The notes below the pieces were generated by a model that was not told where the DNA came from, made no database searches, and saw nothing but the letters and a program-made list of their open reading frames with translations. Shown one piece after another: positions 12,953-26,429 of a DNA stretch of 64,000 bases (position 1 is the first letter of the stretch; each line of letters starts with the position of its first letter). The DNA lies in assembly GCA_964304625.1 (NCBI GenBank), contig OZ199839.1, forward strand, positions 10,230,001-10,294,000, read 5' to 3'. The position numbers and the translations under genes are program-made. The stretch is from Kudoa neothunni. Its lineage: Eukaryota > Cnidaria.

Positions 12953-13133
12953 ATATTTACTCTCTATAGGTTTAATTATTGTTTGAATCTTATCTCCAAG
13001 AAACTTTAAAATTAAAAATGATTCCAAATTACTAAAATTATTAAATTTATAATAAAATATAATAGTTATATTAACATCTAAGAGTTTTTTGAAAGCAGTT
13101 ACACAAAGATTATTAAAAGTGAGAAAAATCGGT

Positions 13134-13161
13134 TACTTACTGCATCGCACTGCAGTAAGTA
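13134..13161. repeat. Perfect 11-bp hairpin
   Basis: TACTTACTGCA, a 6-base loop, then TGCAGTAAGTA: a perfect 11-bp stem about 410 bp upstream of LSM8. It could form a cruciform or RNA hairpin. No function can be assigned. Confidence 0.5.
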
Positions 13162-13568
13162 TAAAATTAATATTTAATATTGTTAATGCGTCTATAACAA
13201 TAATAAACACAAAATTTTTTGAATATATATAGATTACATTGCGAGGAAAATTAAATTTTGACAATATTACGATGATTAATGTGCGATTTAATGAGATTTC
13301 TAATCTTTATAATAACCAGAGAAATTATGAAAGTTAACAATACTCAAGAACTACCTACATACTGATTGCCATTAGTTTAGTGGAAAAAATTAAAACCAAA
13401 ACAAATTGATTAAAATCAAACAGTATTTAACATTTTAAAAATTCTAAAAAATTTGATGAAATTAAATATTACAATTTTTGTTCAGATGAGAAACTTATAT
13501 CACTTACGCACCAAAAACCAAGGATAACATGAACTTTTTTATCAATAGTGCGCACGCAAATTATTGAA

Positions 13569-13953
13569 ATGTCGGTGTGTTTGGAAGGAATGGTTAACAG
13601 TAGGCTTTTAAAATTGTGATTTTTATCACTTTCCCAATTAGCAATGATACAGCTGGTCACACAAGACGGCAGAGTGATTGTAGGTAAACTTAAAGGATAT
13701 GACCAAACCACAAATGTGATTATGGAAGGCGTCACCGAACGAATTTATTCAATAGATGAAGGTGTATCAGAAGTTTTTCTAGGATTGTATATCATACGAG
13801 GTGATAATGTGTATGCGATTTGAAATTTGTCGCCATTTGTCATGCTTATTTATTGTTGATAGTGCTTTAATTGGAGAATTGGATGAGGAAATCGACAGCC
13901 AAGTAGATTATCCAAGTCTAATGGCAGAACCAATACCTTCAGTGCAATATTAG
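13569..13953 (+). CDS. LSM8: U6 snRNA-associated Sm-like protein LSm8
   Basis: Three exons, 13569-13599, 13642-13810 and 13863-13953, are joined by introns of 42 and 52 nt. They give 96 residues, the same length as human LSm8. The start MSVCLEGMVN aligns with the N-terminal helix. Sm1 is QDGRVIVGKLKGYDQTTNVI, including the D-x-x-x-N RNA-binding turn; Sm2 is LGLYIIRGDNV with the RGDN signature. The tail ALIGELDEEID...EPIPSVQY is characteristic of LSm8 rather than of other LSm proteins. LSm8 joins LSm2-7 in the nuclear ring that binds the 3' U tract of U6 snRNA. The ATG is chosen because its exon has exactly the phase needed by the intron before the Sm fold. Confidence 0.95.
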
Positions 13954-16367
13954 CTAATTTTATGACTGTACTAGTTGCTATTTGGATGTATATTTGATGG
14001 TTTATTTTGTTAGCTTCGTAATGGTGATAATGGCTAAGTGGAGGTTTACTAATTTTAATTAAAGAAATTATAGGCCCTTAGATTTAGCTTTCTAAATTTT
14101 GTTGATACTTTCAAATGCGAGTTTTTAATTTGCTTCCTCAGCTTAATAATAACCTCAAAAATATTGTTTATGTATTTGTGTGTTAAATAATTTATAAGTT
14201 ATAAAAAACTAGCGTCAACTTGTCTCCTTTTACGAGGGTTGGGGATATTTTGCGTTGAAAAATATATTAATCTATTAAGTTAGTCTGCGGAAAGAAGTGA
14301 ATTAAAATTATTTTAAAATGTTGTGCTTTTAGCGAACTTAAATTAGTGTCATTTTAGGAAGCTCATAAAAATAGCAAGAATTTATACTGCGTTTCCCCCA
14401 TTATATGACCTATTGGTATTTTGGAGTTAATTTTTGGTATAAAACCTAGTAAGATACTAAAAACATGAATATCCTTAACTATATAACAAAATATCTTTAA
14501 AAATGCAATTCTATTAAGTAGATAATAATTATTATAATTATAAAGGTAAACTAAACATTATGGCACAGGTTGTTGCAACGGATGGGAGTATACCCTAAAA
14601 TAATGTTCGTATCAAAATTTCAATTTCACAAACACATATAACAATGAATGAACTATCATTAAATAAATTTTTAAAAGAGAATAACTTAGTTGACTTTTTA
14701 ACTATAAATTGGCCAATACCGAGTAAATTAAATTGTTTTTATTGAAAACTAGGAAAAAGTTTTAATTATGGCGGCTGAATTTTTGAACCAATAGAATAAG
14801 TTTTTTTAGAAATTTATAAAAAATTGATCATTTCCATGTAAATGGAAATAGAATAAATTTTATTTCGAGACAATGTTATTGTCAATTAAAGAATGTTATA
14901 GATGCACATAGATAAATATTTTACGGTGGAAATATATAAAAAATGAATAAGAAATAAAATAGTATTTATAATTTTTGGAACTGACTATTCACCAAATTTT
15001 ATCTCAGTATAAAATGATATAAATATGATTAAAACAAAAATTGCAAATTATTTTTCAGCCAAATAATCTTGATAATATTTTTTTGTTATTCTATTTGAAT
15101 AAACGGTGTAATACCCTCACTGAAAAATAAAGAAAACACCAAATAAACGTCGCACTCATTTTAGCGCGTATTATCGGTTACCTACTGTATAAATGTGGTT
15201 ACACATACATTAAATTTCCAATGAGGTTGATCGACTAGATCTAATTAGCCGAAAGATGTCGGTTGTGTTTCATGTACACAAATAAAACCCTTATGGGAAT
15301 CAAACTTTAGACTGAATTTATGTCCAATTGGATTATAAAAATGATCTCTCTATCTTGAAATCACCATACTTAATCTAGAATCTGGAATCTAATTAATATT
15401 GGTTAGAATATAATGAATTTCTCTTTTTTTCAAAACTACTTATATTTTTTATAGAATATAGTTCGTTCATCCAAAAATTCTTATCATTTTAATTAGAAAA
15501 TTTCATCTTCATGTAGATACAAAAAAAATAGATAACATTGCTTGGGCGATAAAAATAAATTGTTTTTTTGATAAAATGAAATTTAAATTAATTTTGTTAT
15601 AGATTATTAAATATTAATAACTTTATTAAACTTGAGCATAAAGCGACATAGCTGTTATCAATCACTGATACAAAAGAGGATACCGAATCCCGATAAAAGG
15701 AAATAGTCTTCAATGTAAGGGATTATTCATTATTATTAATCGTTTTTATGGATTTTCTATTAAATGTTAGTAGTTTTAAATGGGCTAATTGAAATGAATA
15801 CTGTTTAATAAGTTGAACAAAAGCTTAAAAATTAACTTTAATACGTTTATCAGAATTAAATTCATGAATGTCAACTGAGAGGTGTGTAGAGCTGATTTAA
15901 CCTAAGTAATAGGATGGGCTTGTTTAGCTCGTGGGTATTATTAAATGTATAATGCATTATACATTTAATGGGTTATATGAATATTTATGTACATGGATCC
16001 AATCATAATAACCAGAAAACAATTTATGTTTCTAAGTTATCGAAACAACTTCAAAAAAATACAATAAGAAATACGTTTTCGATAAAGATAAGCTTAATCC
16101 CAATTACATTCAAGATAATAATACATTAAAAGTGGATTAGATTAATTACAGTAAATAATATAGAATTAAAGTTGTATATGGATTTGTGTTTGTAATTTAT
16201 TTGGGGATATAAAAATTTTGAAAGTGTGTAATATTTTCGAAGCAACTGTACAAATCGACAGGTAAACAAACAACAATTGGTTAAAGTAAAATTCACCCAC
16301 GTAACGCCACTCACTAGGTTGAAATCGCGTAGTCGGTCATAAATAAGAGGTCATTAAACTTGAAAAG
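13954..16367. other. AT-rich intergenic region between LSM8 and the flippase gene
   Basis: No supported ORF. It contains one perfect palindrome, listed separately. It must hold the 3' end of LSM8 and the promoter of the P4-ATPase gene, but neither a clear poly(A) signal nor a core promoter could be singled out in such AT-rich DNA. Confidence 0.5.
15940..15969. repeat. 30-bp perfect palindrome
   Basis: The half-site ATTAAATGTATAATG is followed directly by its reverse complement, centred on ATGCAT, with no spacer. It lies about 400 bp upstream of the P4-ATPase start codon. Confidence 0.6.
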
Positions 16368-19300
16368 ATGGCGTATACGAAACGAAAGAATTCGCTACCT
16401 GTTAATAAATTGGCTAACCCTTTAAGATGGTATTAACAGCATATACGATGATAGCTCATCAAGCTGGGTCAAATCCAACACGAATTCATAAAAAACATCC
16501 ATTCCAACATTCTAATCTTTAAAAAGTACCACATAATTTCAGACACCATCACACGTTGTGATTGCAGTCAGCTGGTGGATTCGAATAGAATCACCAATAA
16601 ATATTAGATAATCGTTAAATAAACAAAAAATATTTAACACGTTGTAATATTTGAAAAAACCCCGAAAACAACCAACCCCACATTACACACTGTAATCTTG
16701 ACAATAGATTCTGCTGGCTCAATATAAATATCTGATTTGAATAAAAATATTCGAATATTTTTAGAGGATTATCATAATACTAAGTGCTAATCTATATGAG
16801 CATATTTAATGCGAATACAACAACAGAATCTGGAAACATTGAATCGATTTGGGTTAAAAAGGTGATGATTAGTAGAAAAATAATAACCGACATGGAAAGA
16901 AACGTTACTTTATAAAGGTCGTCATAATTCGGAACAATCCTATTATATTATTTGAAGTGTTTTGTGCAGCTTCGAATTAGATACATTATCGATGGGGTAT
17001 GTGGTTATAATAGCGATGTTTTTTTCGAAAAAGAATACCCCCAATTTTTCCCCATAAATACCAACCACATTTAATATTGTTTTAGGAATATAAAGTCAAT
17101 TTTTTCCAAGGTATAATCCAATAACTGAAATGTGTGGTGTGACTTTTTGTGTGTAGAAAAAAACTGTCAACGGAAGAACTATCTATTTTCCACCCCAATC
17201 CCACCCTAGTGTAGTACAACCGAGCTATCCATCCAATCGAATCAAAACATCCAAATATGAAATTTGGAATTTCCTATTCTTGAATCTTTTCTATCAACTG
17301 AGGAAAGTGGCCAACGCCTACTTTGTAGTGATTATAACTTTGATGGTATATATATTTGAGTTGATTTGATGGTGTGGATAATTGAAAAATTATTCTATGG
17401 GGAAACAGTTTATAGTGGAAAAATGGTCGCCAATCAGTCCCTACACCAGCATGATACCTCTTTGTATTGTAATGATTACAACCATGGGAAAACAGGTATT
17501 GAAAGAATTTTTGTGGACAATTGGAATGGTCCCAATTATAGCTTTATGAGGATTATTCGAGACATAAATCCGACAAACAAGTCAACAACATGCCGGTTTA
17601 CATCATGATCGGCCGAGAATTTGTTCAAAAGAAATGGATAGATATCAAGGTTGATTCTAATTGTCTACTTCAGTGTTCGTTCGATGGATTTATTCTTTAA
17701 TTTAGGTTGGTGATATTATTATGGTGAAACAAGGGGAGGAATTTCCGTGTGACATGATTCTATTGTCCACCGACAATAATCAAGGCATCTGCTACATAAC
17801 AACAACCAGTTTGGATGGCGAAACCAACGTTAAAGTATCTTCCCATAGTTACAATAGAAATTGCGGTAGTAGTACACATCCATAGTTGGTTATTGAGCAA
17901 ACAAACATTCGCTGCCTAACCAACTATAACACTACGTTGTATTGGTTGAGGTGGCAAATGAAATTTATTTCAAAATTTAATGAACAACTCGAAATTTTCA
18001 TAATTATTAAATGATGACATTTAGAAACGTTTTTCACCAACACAGACCAAACTACGAAGAACACCAGAAGATTTCTGCGACTTACAAATGAGAATCGACC
18101 TTGATGAACCAAATTTCAATCTCTACCGGTATTTATTAATTTCATCTAATTGATTAGATTTGATTTAATCGATTAAATTTGATGCGATAGGTTGAACGGT
18201 AACATTATGTTTGGGGATGCTAACGGTGCTTTTCTTGATGACGAATTTTCCTTCGATAGCCATCCAAATTATTGCATCGTGTAATTTGGTGTTCAATGAC
18301 TGGGGCTCGTTGGCATGGTAACACCAAGGTGGGACCACTTCCCACTGCAACACTGAGTGCGCATAACGATTAAATTTGAAAGTGCACGACCGCAATCGAA
18401 ACTGCAGGGAAACACGCCGACTTGAATTGTTTAGGATTAATTTGATAAGATGCAGCAACTTTTTCTCAAAAGATTACCAATAATCTAATAAGATTAATGT
18501 CAGTATAATATTTTAAATAATATTATCACGCTCAAAGCTGAATTAAGCTACGATATATGTCTACTATAGAGTAGGGTCATAAGCCGGCGTTGTGTACGTA
18601 ATTTGAGCTAAATATCTAAGGTCGTAGTAACTGGTGGATATTATACAATTCCAACTTGTTAACATAATGTTACTGTTACTATTACTTTCAAATTTTGAAT
18701 TTTTGTTGGACATAAATCACTATTTTATGTTTAAATGTTTATTATATGAGAATAAATTGGTAATGAGGGAATTATTAGTACTCAAAAGTGATCAACTTTA
18801 ACTAATTTTCTTGATTCGAAACTTTTTTAGTTTAATAACGAAAAATGGAAAGAGAATATTTAACAATAACAAATAACTTTAACTTTTCTCAGTTTCTTCC
18901 TAATTTTTAAATCCCAAAATTACTTTGTATTATTATTATTATTATTCAAATTTTTACCGTATTAACCCTCGAATACCTGCAGCAGGTGGCCACTATGACC
19001 ACATGCAAAAATGTATTAAAATAATAAAAATCATTGCTTTCAGGGTTAGAAACATAATTTTTTACATTTTAAATATAATCAATAAATTTAATTAAAATAA
19101 ATTGATGATGCATTTTTGGGACGTTTATTGGCGTCAATACGAAGAACGGAAATAATTATGCCTGTATATAATTTGAATAACGTGAAAAATTAGAGATCAA
19201 CTGTTTTATTATAGACTCATATTTAATTATTATTTTAATTAATATTATTATTTTTATTTTTACAATAAAGGTTTTGTTTTATTCTCATATTACATGATTT

Positions 19301-22300
19301 TATCATAAATTCTCTTCCTCAGTTGATTGAAATATATTAATTGTATAAGTTCGTTATTTATAAATTGAAAATTGACATTTTAAATTAATTTATGAATTAG
19401 AAATATATTTAGTCTAAGAATTTTTAGATTTTAAGATGGTAAAAATTAAACTTTAAATTATTTTATTTAACGCTCTACTTTTTGTTGTTATGTAATTTAA
19501 CAAAATTATTATAATATGCAAGATTCATATGCCAAATTAAATCAATAGACAGAATCGAATTGCTATAGGAACCAAAAAATGAATTTAAAAATTCCCTGCT
19601 TTAAAATATATCGATAATTTTTATTTTACTCATGAAAAGCTTGTTAATAGATTTGAACGATCTTAACGTTGTTATTTATATAGTGAGAATGTGTGCTACT
19701 TTTTTTTATTTAAACGAAATAATTCAATTATTAAAGAATTTTTAAAAGCACTATTGTACTATAAATACACACAGAAAAAAGGAAAAAAAATATTTCCTTA
19801 AGTTATTGATATGCTATGCGCTGATTTACCACCTCTAGGTAGTATTTGAGGGTTAAATAAGTTAATATTAAACTTTTCTAGTATTATAGAAAATAATTCT
19901 TCTTTATTTATAGGGAAAAATACTTTAAACAAGATTAGACCTAAGGATGTGTTGATATTTTAATAGTTAAAAGTTTTCCTTGATACATTTTCCGTGTAAA
20001 AAATACATTAATGATAAGTTTTATTTATTGAAAATAATTTTGTCGTAATATTGAACTTTATTATATTTTACTACAGAGAAAACTCCATATAATTTATACA
20101 TAGTCGTAGAAACAACTAAACTTATCTAAATACATGTATGCTAAATCAATTTTATTTTATTTTAAATTAAAATATTAGATTATTTTATTGATGATAATAT
20201 TCTTTAAGAATAATTTTTTATCTTAAATTTGTTGTATGATGGTTAAAGACAGGATTTTTAATCTATTGTAATGGAAATGTTTCAAAAACAAAATTATAAC
20301 ATTTTTTGGATCAATCAAAAAAATTCACTTTTGTGTCTTTATTTATATTAAAAATTAAATAAAAGTTCAATTGGTTATAAAAACACCCATAAATAAGCTA
20401 ATTTAACAATTTTCTCCAGACTTTCCTGGAACTTATCTTTATGTGTCAGGGATAAAAGGTTTGATGTTCGCATGTATATTTATTCTTCCAACTCCGGAAG
20501 TAACAAATTTTTTAGCAACAATAATTGACTATCCCAATCATACCTCGGTTGCTGACTTCGATTTGATGATTAAGAAATAAAACCTGACTTTTATAATATT
20601 GAAGTTGTGCGCGTCAATGGCTTTTAAGGGGGTGAAATTTATTGATCTCATTAATTATCATAAAAATATGATTATTTTCATTTTTATCAGAATCAAACGT
20701 ATCTCGTAAACTACTGCCTAAGGAAATCTTTATAAATAAACACGAAAATTAATGTGTATTGCAATTATAAATTCATATTTTTTAACTTTTTACATTTATA
20801 TGAGCTATTCAACTGATTTATATTCTAATGATGATATAACAACTATATTCCCCCATTTTTAACTCTAATGACTCCTAACGTGTAAATTGGTTTGTGCATT
20901 ATTGATTAAAATATTTTGCAACAATATATGGGGTATATTAGAAGGAGAATTTTAAATATGATATTATATCACTATTATTGTTTAATAATCAACTTGATAT
21001 ATTAAATATTAAGCTATTCAAAGAGATTAATTTAATAGAACACTACGATCTTTAGATTAATTTCAAATATATTTTAATTTTACTAAATGTGCACTATTGA
21101 TTAACTTATTTTAATCGGTAACGCTGCTTAGAAGTGGATATAATCCAATTATCGTTATGACACTACTAGTTACAACGATTATTTTATCATATTAACCTAT
21201 TTATTTATAGTTATAGTTTTAAAAAATGTACCAGCTACTTTTTATGATACATTTATTGGTCCAACTATTGTTGGTGATAGAATCTAGGACTTCAGAGAAA
21301 AATTAGTTTTGGACTAGCTTTATAATGTGAATGGAAAAGCTTTATCATCCCAGCAGTATGGAGGAATTCGAAGAATAAAGCAAATGATGTGTATAAAAAA
21401 TACATTAGAATAAATAGTGATGGGTTCTTAAGACGTGAGAATTATAATAATAAGAATCAACGAAAAATAATTCATTATCTTATTTTATAAGTGGATTTAC
21501 TTTGGATTGGTTAAAAAATCATTTATTGTAATGTTGAATATCAAAAATCACCATTTTAGATAGAAATTTATGGGTAATCAATAAAATATAGTTACGAACT
21601 AATTATAATAAGCTTTTATACTTAATATTCAAATGTAATTTCTAGAGTATAATAAAATTAAATGATAATAAGCAATCTAGTCGTATTGATAAATGGCGTT
21701 GATAGATGTATAAGCTTTTTGGTTCATAAGTGTCTGCAAATAGACAACTCATCGTTATTTAATATTTAAAACATAAAAATAAATTATAAATTTAAATAAT
21801 TAATTAATTAACAATTTAATAGATATTGAGAAATTCGCATAAATATTACAAGATTAGTCTCAAATAAGATGAACTTAAAAAACAATTTATTCATAATTAA
21901 CACAATAATAGTTCGAATTTTTAAATAACATAAAATATTAATGATAAAAACAAATTTATTGGCTAAATGGCGCGCTTCTTCAAAATAAAAATCATCGAAA
22001 ACTAATTAATTTAGACATAAAAAATTCATTCGAAGTTTTTTACCATGCCAATAACCACCAGTATATTCAATAAATATTGATAATTGAATTTTATCAATAT
22101 GGTGATTATATCATTGTTTGGTAGTCCAATTGACACCAATAACATTTTGCTCCGTGGTGCCAGACTTGTAAACAACCATCAAGTCATAGGTACGAGTTAG
22201 AAAATAAATATACAAAAATATTTGTATAATTAATTTTAATGATGAAGGAATTGTGGCATTCACCGGCAGGGATACAAAGATTGCACTCAATCTTCGCTCA

Positions 22301-25300
22301 AAACGAAACAAAGTATCGGTGGTTGATCAAACCCTCAACAAACTGATTCTTGTGATGATTATCGTGCTGATATTTTTCGTGTTTGTGTGTCTCATATTCC
22401 GTTACACTGTTGGCAATTTCCAGAATTTATGGTATCTTGGCTCGATGAGTGAAGCCACAGTAAATACAATAATTGCTATGTTTGAGGGTTGTGACACATG
22501 GGTCTATTTAGACAGTTACCGACGTGGTCATTGCAGCGATATCCTACATCTCAGTGTTCAATTACCTTATTCCAATATCTCTTTACGTTTCTTTGGGTAA
22601 CTAAAACCTAATTTAGCACTTCATTATTCAAAAATCCACCCAATTTAGAGGTACAAAAGGTCATAAATATAATGTTTATTAATTGGGATCCTGAAATGTA
22701 TGATGAGGTATATTCACAATCGTAAAGGCTGATGCATTTTTAAACAATATTTTATCATTTTAAAATAACTCTATATTTTGGAAAATTTCTTAATCAATAT
22801 TATTGATATTAGGAAACAAATACTCCCGCCAAATCCAACACTTCCGATATTATTGAAGACTTGGGTCAGGTGGAGTATATTTTTACCGACAAAACAGGAA
22901 CTCTCACCGAAAATCTTATGGTTTTTAAACATTGTTGTGTGAAGAATATTCGATATCATGTATGTCTTTATGATAGAAATTTTCAAAGTTATAATATATT
23001 TTCACTCTCTAGGAGAAACACGGAATATTGCGCGAAGAAATATCCGGAGTAAATGTTGTTATATCACAGGTAGGTTTAATTTTCCACATTCATTAAACAA
23101 ATAACACATATAATTGACATTTAGCCATCAGATGTTACTTTTTTCTTTAAAATACTGGCACTTTGTCATACGGTCTCCGTGGAGAAAAGTTACCATGGAA
23201 GAATCACCTATTTGGTACGGATTAATAGCAGCATCTCATTCCTCACTCACTCACTCACTCATTCAATACAATAATATTTTCTATTAAGGCTTCATCAACG
23301 GACGAAAAAGCTCTTGTCGAAGCAGCAAGTCGAGCTGGGGTTATTCTCATGGATGTGGAAGACGGTTACATTAGATTGAGTGTGCATGGAGATCTGGTAA
23401 AGTAATAGTTTCAATTATTCTTTGTTGGCTGTCTGAATTGTTTTATCATATTATTATTATTATTATTATCATCATCATCATTAATTTTATCTATTAGGTA
23501 CAAACTACTCCATACGCTCGAATTTGATAGTACACGAAAAAGAATGAGTGTTGTAGTTAGAACTCCAGAAAATAGAATTTTGTTGATATGCAAAGGAGCT
23601 GAATCTAGCGTTCTTGGCAATTGTACAGTGGGAGATAGGGAAGCTACTTTGGAAATAGTTAATGATTATTCGATGGTAACAAAAGTGTGAGTTTAATGTT
23701 AACTTGGTTGATCAAAAATTTAGATGGGACACAGAACTTTGGTTATTGCATATAAATTTATCAGTGAGGACGGATACAATTCTATCTTTCAAAAGGTTGC
23801 TTTTGTTTCACCTATCCAATATATTCAATCTTAACCTCAAATTTAATACGATTCTACTTAGATTCAAGATGCAATGGTCAGTATTCAAAATCGCGAACAA
23901 AATGTATGAATAAGGCTCATTAATAGTTTAAATTTTGAGATCGAACTAGATTTTCGATGTATGTGAAGAGATCGAAACCGGACTTACTTTATTGGGCGCC
24001 ACAGCAGTAGAGGATAGGTACTATCATTCAATGTTGAATGGATAATTTTTATTTCAAATAAAAAAATGTTAATCAATTGCATCTAGGCTTCAAAAACATG
24101 TGTCATCCACATTGATGGCTTTCCGAAAAGCGGGCATCAAAGTGTGGGTACTCACGGGGGACAAACAGGAAACTGCATTAAATATCAGTCTCACCTGTGG
24201 TCACATTAGCAGTGATATGCATATCTTTTATTTGACATCAAAAGGATGTGGCGAAGAAAATGTGCTTGGTGATGTTATCGAAAACTATCTTGAGATATTA
24301 GAAAGAGATTTCAATAGGAAAAAATTTGCGCTTATTGTTGATGGTCACGCTCTTGTGAAAGTTGTTAACAACTACCCCAAAGAATTTATGACCATATCAA
24401 CCCGTTGTTCTGCGGTATTGTGTTGCCGAATGTCTCCACTACAGAAGGCCAACATTGTGAAGATGATCCGTTTTTCCAAGGACAAACCAATCACTTTGGC
24501 AATAGGAGATGGAGCAAATGATTGCAGTATGATACAGGAAGCTCACATTGGTGTGGGTATTATAGGAAATGAGGGACGTCAAGCTGCATTGTGCAGCGAT
24601 TTTTGTTTCAAAAAATTCTATTTCCTTCGCCAACTATTACTTGTACATGGCCACTATTTTTACACTCGGCTGGCGTACACTGTGACCTATTTTTTCTATA
24701 AGAATGTTTTATTTATTATCCCCGTTGTTGTGTATATATTCCATTCGGGACTATCTCCTGTTGTAAGAATATAACTATTATTTGCAGTAAATATACTTGA
24801 TTAGACTTGCTATGATTCTACCATGCTCAGTTGTTACAACCTTACATTCACATCGTTGCCTATACTGGTGTATGGGATATTTGAGAAGAGGTATGAGGTG
24901 AAAAAATTGTATGAACAACCTCTTCTCTACAAAAATCTTTTGGGAAACTCTAAACTGGGGCTGAAAACTCTTGCTCAATATTTGTTCCTAGGTATAACTA
25001 ACTCTATAGAGTTTATTTAAAAATGAAAATTAAATTTATTTATTCATTTAATTGTTAGGATTTTTCCAAGGAGTCTTTTGTTTTTATTTCATTTATATTG
25101 CCTACAACAAAGGTTCAATCAATAATGCTCAAATGGTACTGTTATTTGTTGTTGATTCGTCTTTATTGAGACTTATTGTAGAAATTCTCCCTTCCAGAAT
25201 TTTATCTTTTCATTGGTCATTTGGTTGTTACAACCGCAGTGTTTCAAGTATTTTTTAGAAATTTCACCAAATCAACCATTTTTTTCTATATTTCGCCAAT

Positions 25301-25899
25301 TCGACAATTTAATCATTTAATAAATTATATTTTATAATTTTTTAATGATAAATTTGATTTGATTTGATTTGATTTGATAAAACAATCCAAATATTTATTA
25401 TCCATTTATACGATTTATTATATAAACAATCAACCTAAAGAGCTGTTAATATATTCTAGGTTATGATTGACTCAAGAGACTGGAACCTTCTGATGTTTGT
25501 CGCAATGTTTCTGTCCTTGTTGTGCTTTCCTGTATTTTACACCTTCACAAGTCTCATATTTTACTCAAACACGTATTTTTATGTTTTTATGAGAAAAATG
25601 AAGTAGCTGCCGTTTAGGGGCGTATTTTCAAACTTTTTTACTGACTACTATTCGCTCTACAATCTCTATGCAATACCCCAATTTTGGATCGTGCTTATAT
25701 TCGTGGTTCCCTTTATGTTACTACCACCGTTGTTCTTCCAAGCTCGCGCAGAAAATAACTACATAAAAACTGTAAAAATTTATTCGATTTCTTGCATCCT
25801 TTAAAAAATGCATTTTAGATCGACACACCCATTCAACCTGTTTTCAGTCTTGTAAGTAGTGAGTGCGATTCAGATATTAACGAATTATCAAATTGTTAA
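16368..25899 (+). CDS. P4-type phospholipid-transporting ATPase (flippase), ATP11-like
   Basis: A 28-exon model from ATG 16368 to TAA 25897-25899 gives 1111 residues, a normal P4-ATPase length, with every junction GT/AG and in phase. Exons are 16368-16429, 16970-16996, 17086-17110, 17157-17345, 17409-17495, 17551-17649, 17706-17834, 18046-18128, 18191-18280, 22125-22189, 22248-22487, 22537-22596, 22649-22707, 22813-22959, 23013-23069, 23125-23214, 23289-23401, 23498-23675, 23724-23795, 23862-23903, 23950-24017, 24087-24762, 24805-24991, 25059-25135, 25182-25247, 25460-25572, 25618-25771, 25819-25899. Signatures are [13 protein letters not shown] at the N terminus, the actuator loop SLDGET (residues about 197-202), PISLYVSLE in TM4, DKTGT with the phosphorylated Asp at about 431, LTGDKQETA, and GDGAND at about 801-806. 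It should flip aminophospholipids to the cytosolic leaflet, usually with a CDC50 partner. The C-terminal half reads closest to ATP11-type proteins; the first three tiny exons are the least certain part. Confidence 0.93.
18281..22124 (+). other. 3.8-kb intron 9 of the P4-ATPase gene
   Basis: It is the outlier in a gene whose other introns are mostly 36-66 nt. It holds a TTAA-flanked MITE (18966-19852), AT-rich DNA and no coding block that fits the gene. The antisense frame at 18165-18458 is a shadow of exon 9 and its flank. Confidence 0.8.
18966..19852. mobile_element. piggyBac-type MITE (TTAA-flanked) inside a flippase intron
   Basis: Left end TTAA at 18962-18965 is followed by CCCTCGAATACC. 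The right end, read in reverse, is TTAA at 19853-19856 followed by CCCTCAAATACTACC. A TTAA target with CCC-initial inverted termini is the mark of piggyBac elements. No transposase is present in the 887-bp interior. Confidence 0.6.
23450..23482. repeat. ATT/ATC trinucleotide microsatellite in a flippase intron
   Basis: About six to seven ATT units run directly into three to four ATC units, just before the acceptor at 23497. It could lengthen or shorten the intron without affecting coding. Confidence 0.8.
25353..25378. repeat. (TTTGA)n pentanucleotide repeat in a flippase intron
   Basis: Five tandem TTTGA units lie between exons 25 and 26 of the P4-ATPase gene. Confidence 0.8.
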
Positions 25900-25912
25900 T
25901 AATAATTTTACC

Positions 25913-25918
25913 AATAAA
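25913..25918 (+). terminator. Poly(A) signal AATAAA of the flippase gene
   Basis: A canonical AATAAA lies 13 nt after the TAA stop of the P4-ATPase frame. The short spacing fits the compact gene style of this window. Confidence 0.5.
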
Positions 25919-26429
25919 AATAAAGTGTATTTTTTACAGTTCATTTAGTTGTTTATTCTTTAAACCGCCTTTTTGCTTGTTTATACGCCAATATGATTTT
26001 ATTAATATTCTAAGTATTATTAATTCATACTCCCTTTGGAGTGTAATTATAACTAGGGTACATATCAATCTTAGCTTGTTTTATTTACAAAGGTACTTTC
26101 CATCTATTCTAAAAATTGTGGATAAAAAATTGAATGGATAGATTATTAATTATGCACTTTAATATTTTGTACGCATGTGTACACAGACAAAATGTCAATT
26201 AAACCAGAAATGGAAAATTATATTTCCATGTGGGCAGGATTATCGTACTCTTCATAATCAGACGACTGGATTATTATAAATAAAATGCACTAGACCAAAA
26301 AGGTCATATATATTTTTTGAAATATTTTTATATTTAAATATAAACTAAATTTTAATTTAAATTATATTTTTTGTGTACTGTAGAGGATTTGATGGAAAAT
26401 AATACAAGTAGGTTTTGGACAAGTATTAA

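Noticed and set aside
17366-17608. 80-codon ORF in the flippase region
   Set aside because: It runs out of frame through exons 5 and 6 of the P4-ATPase; the true frame carries the conserved SPYTS and DYSRHK blocks.
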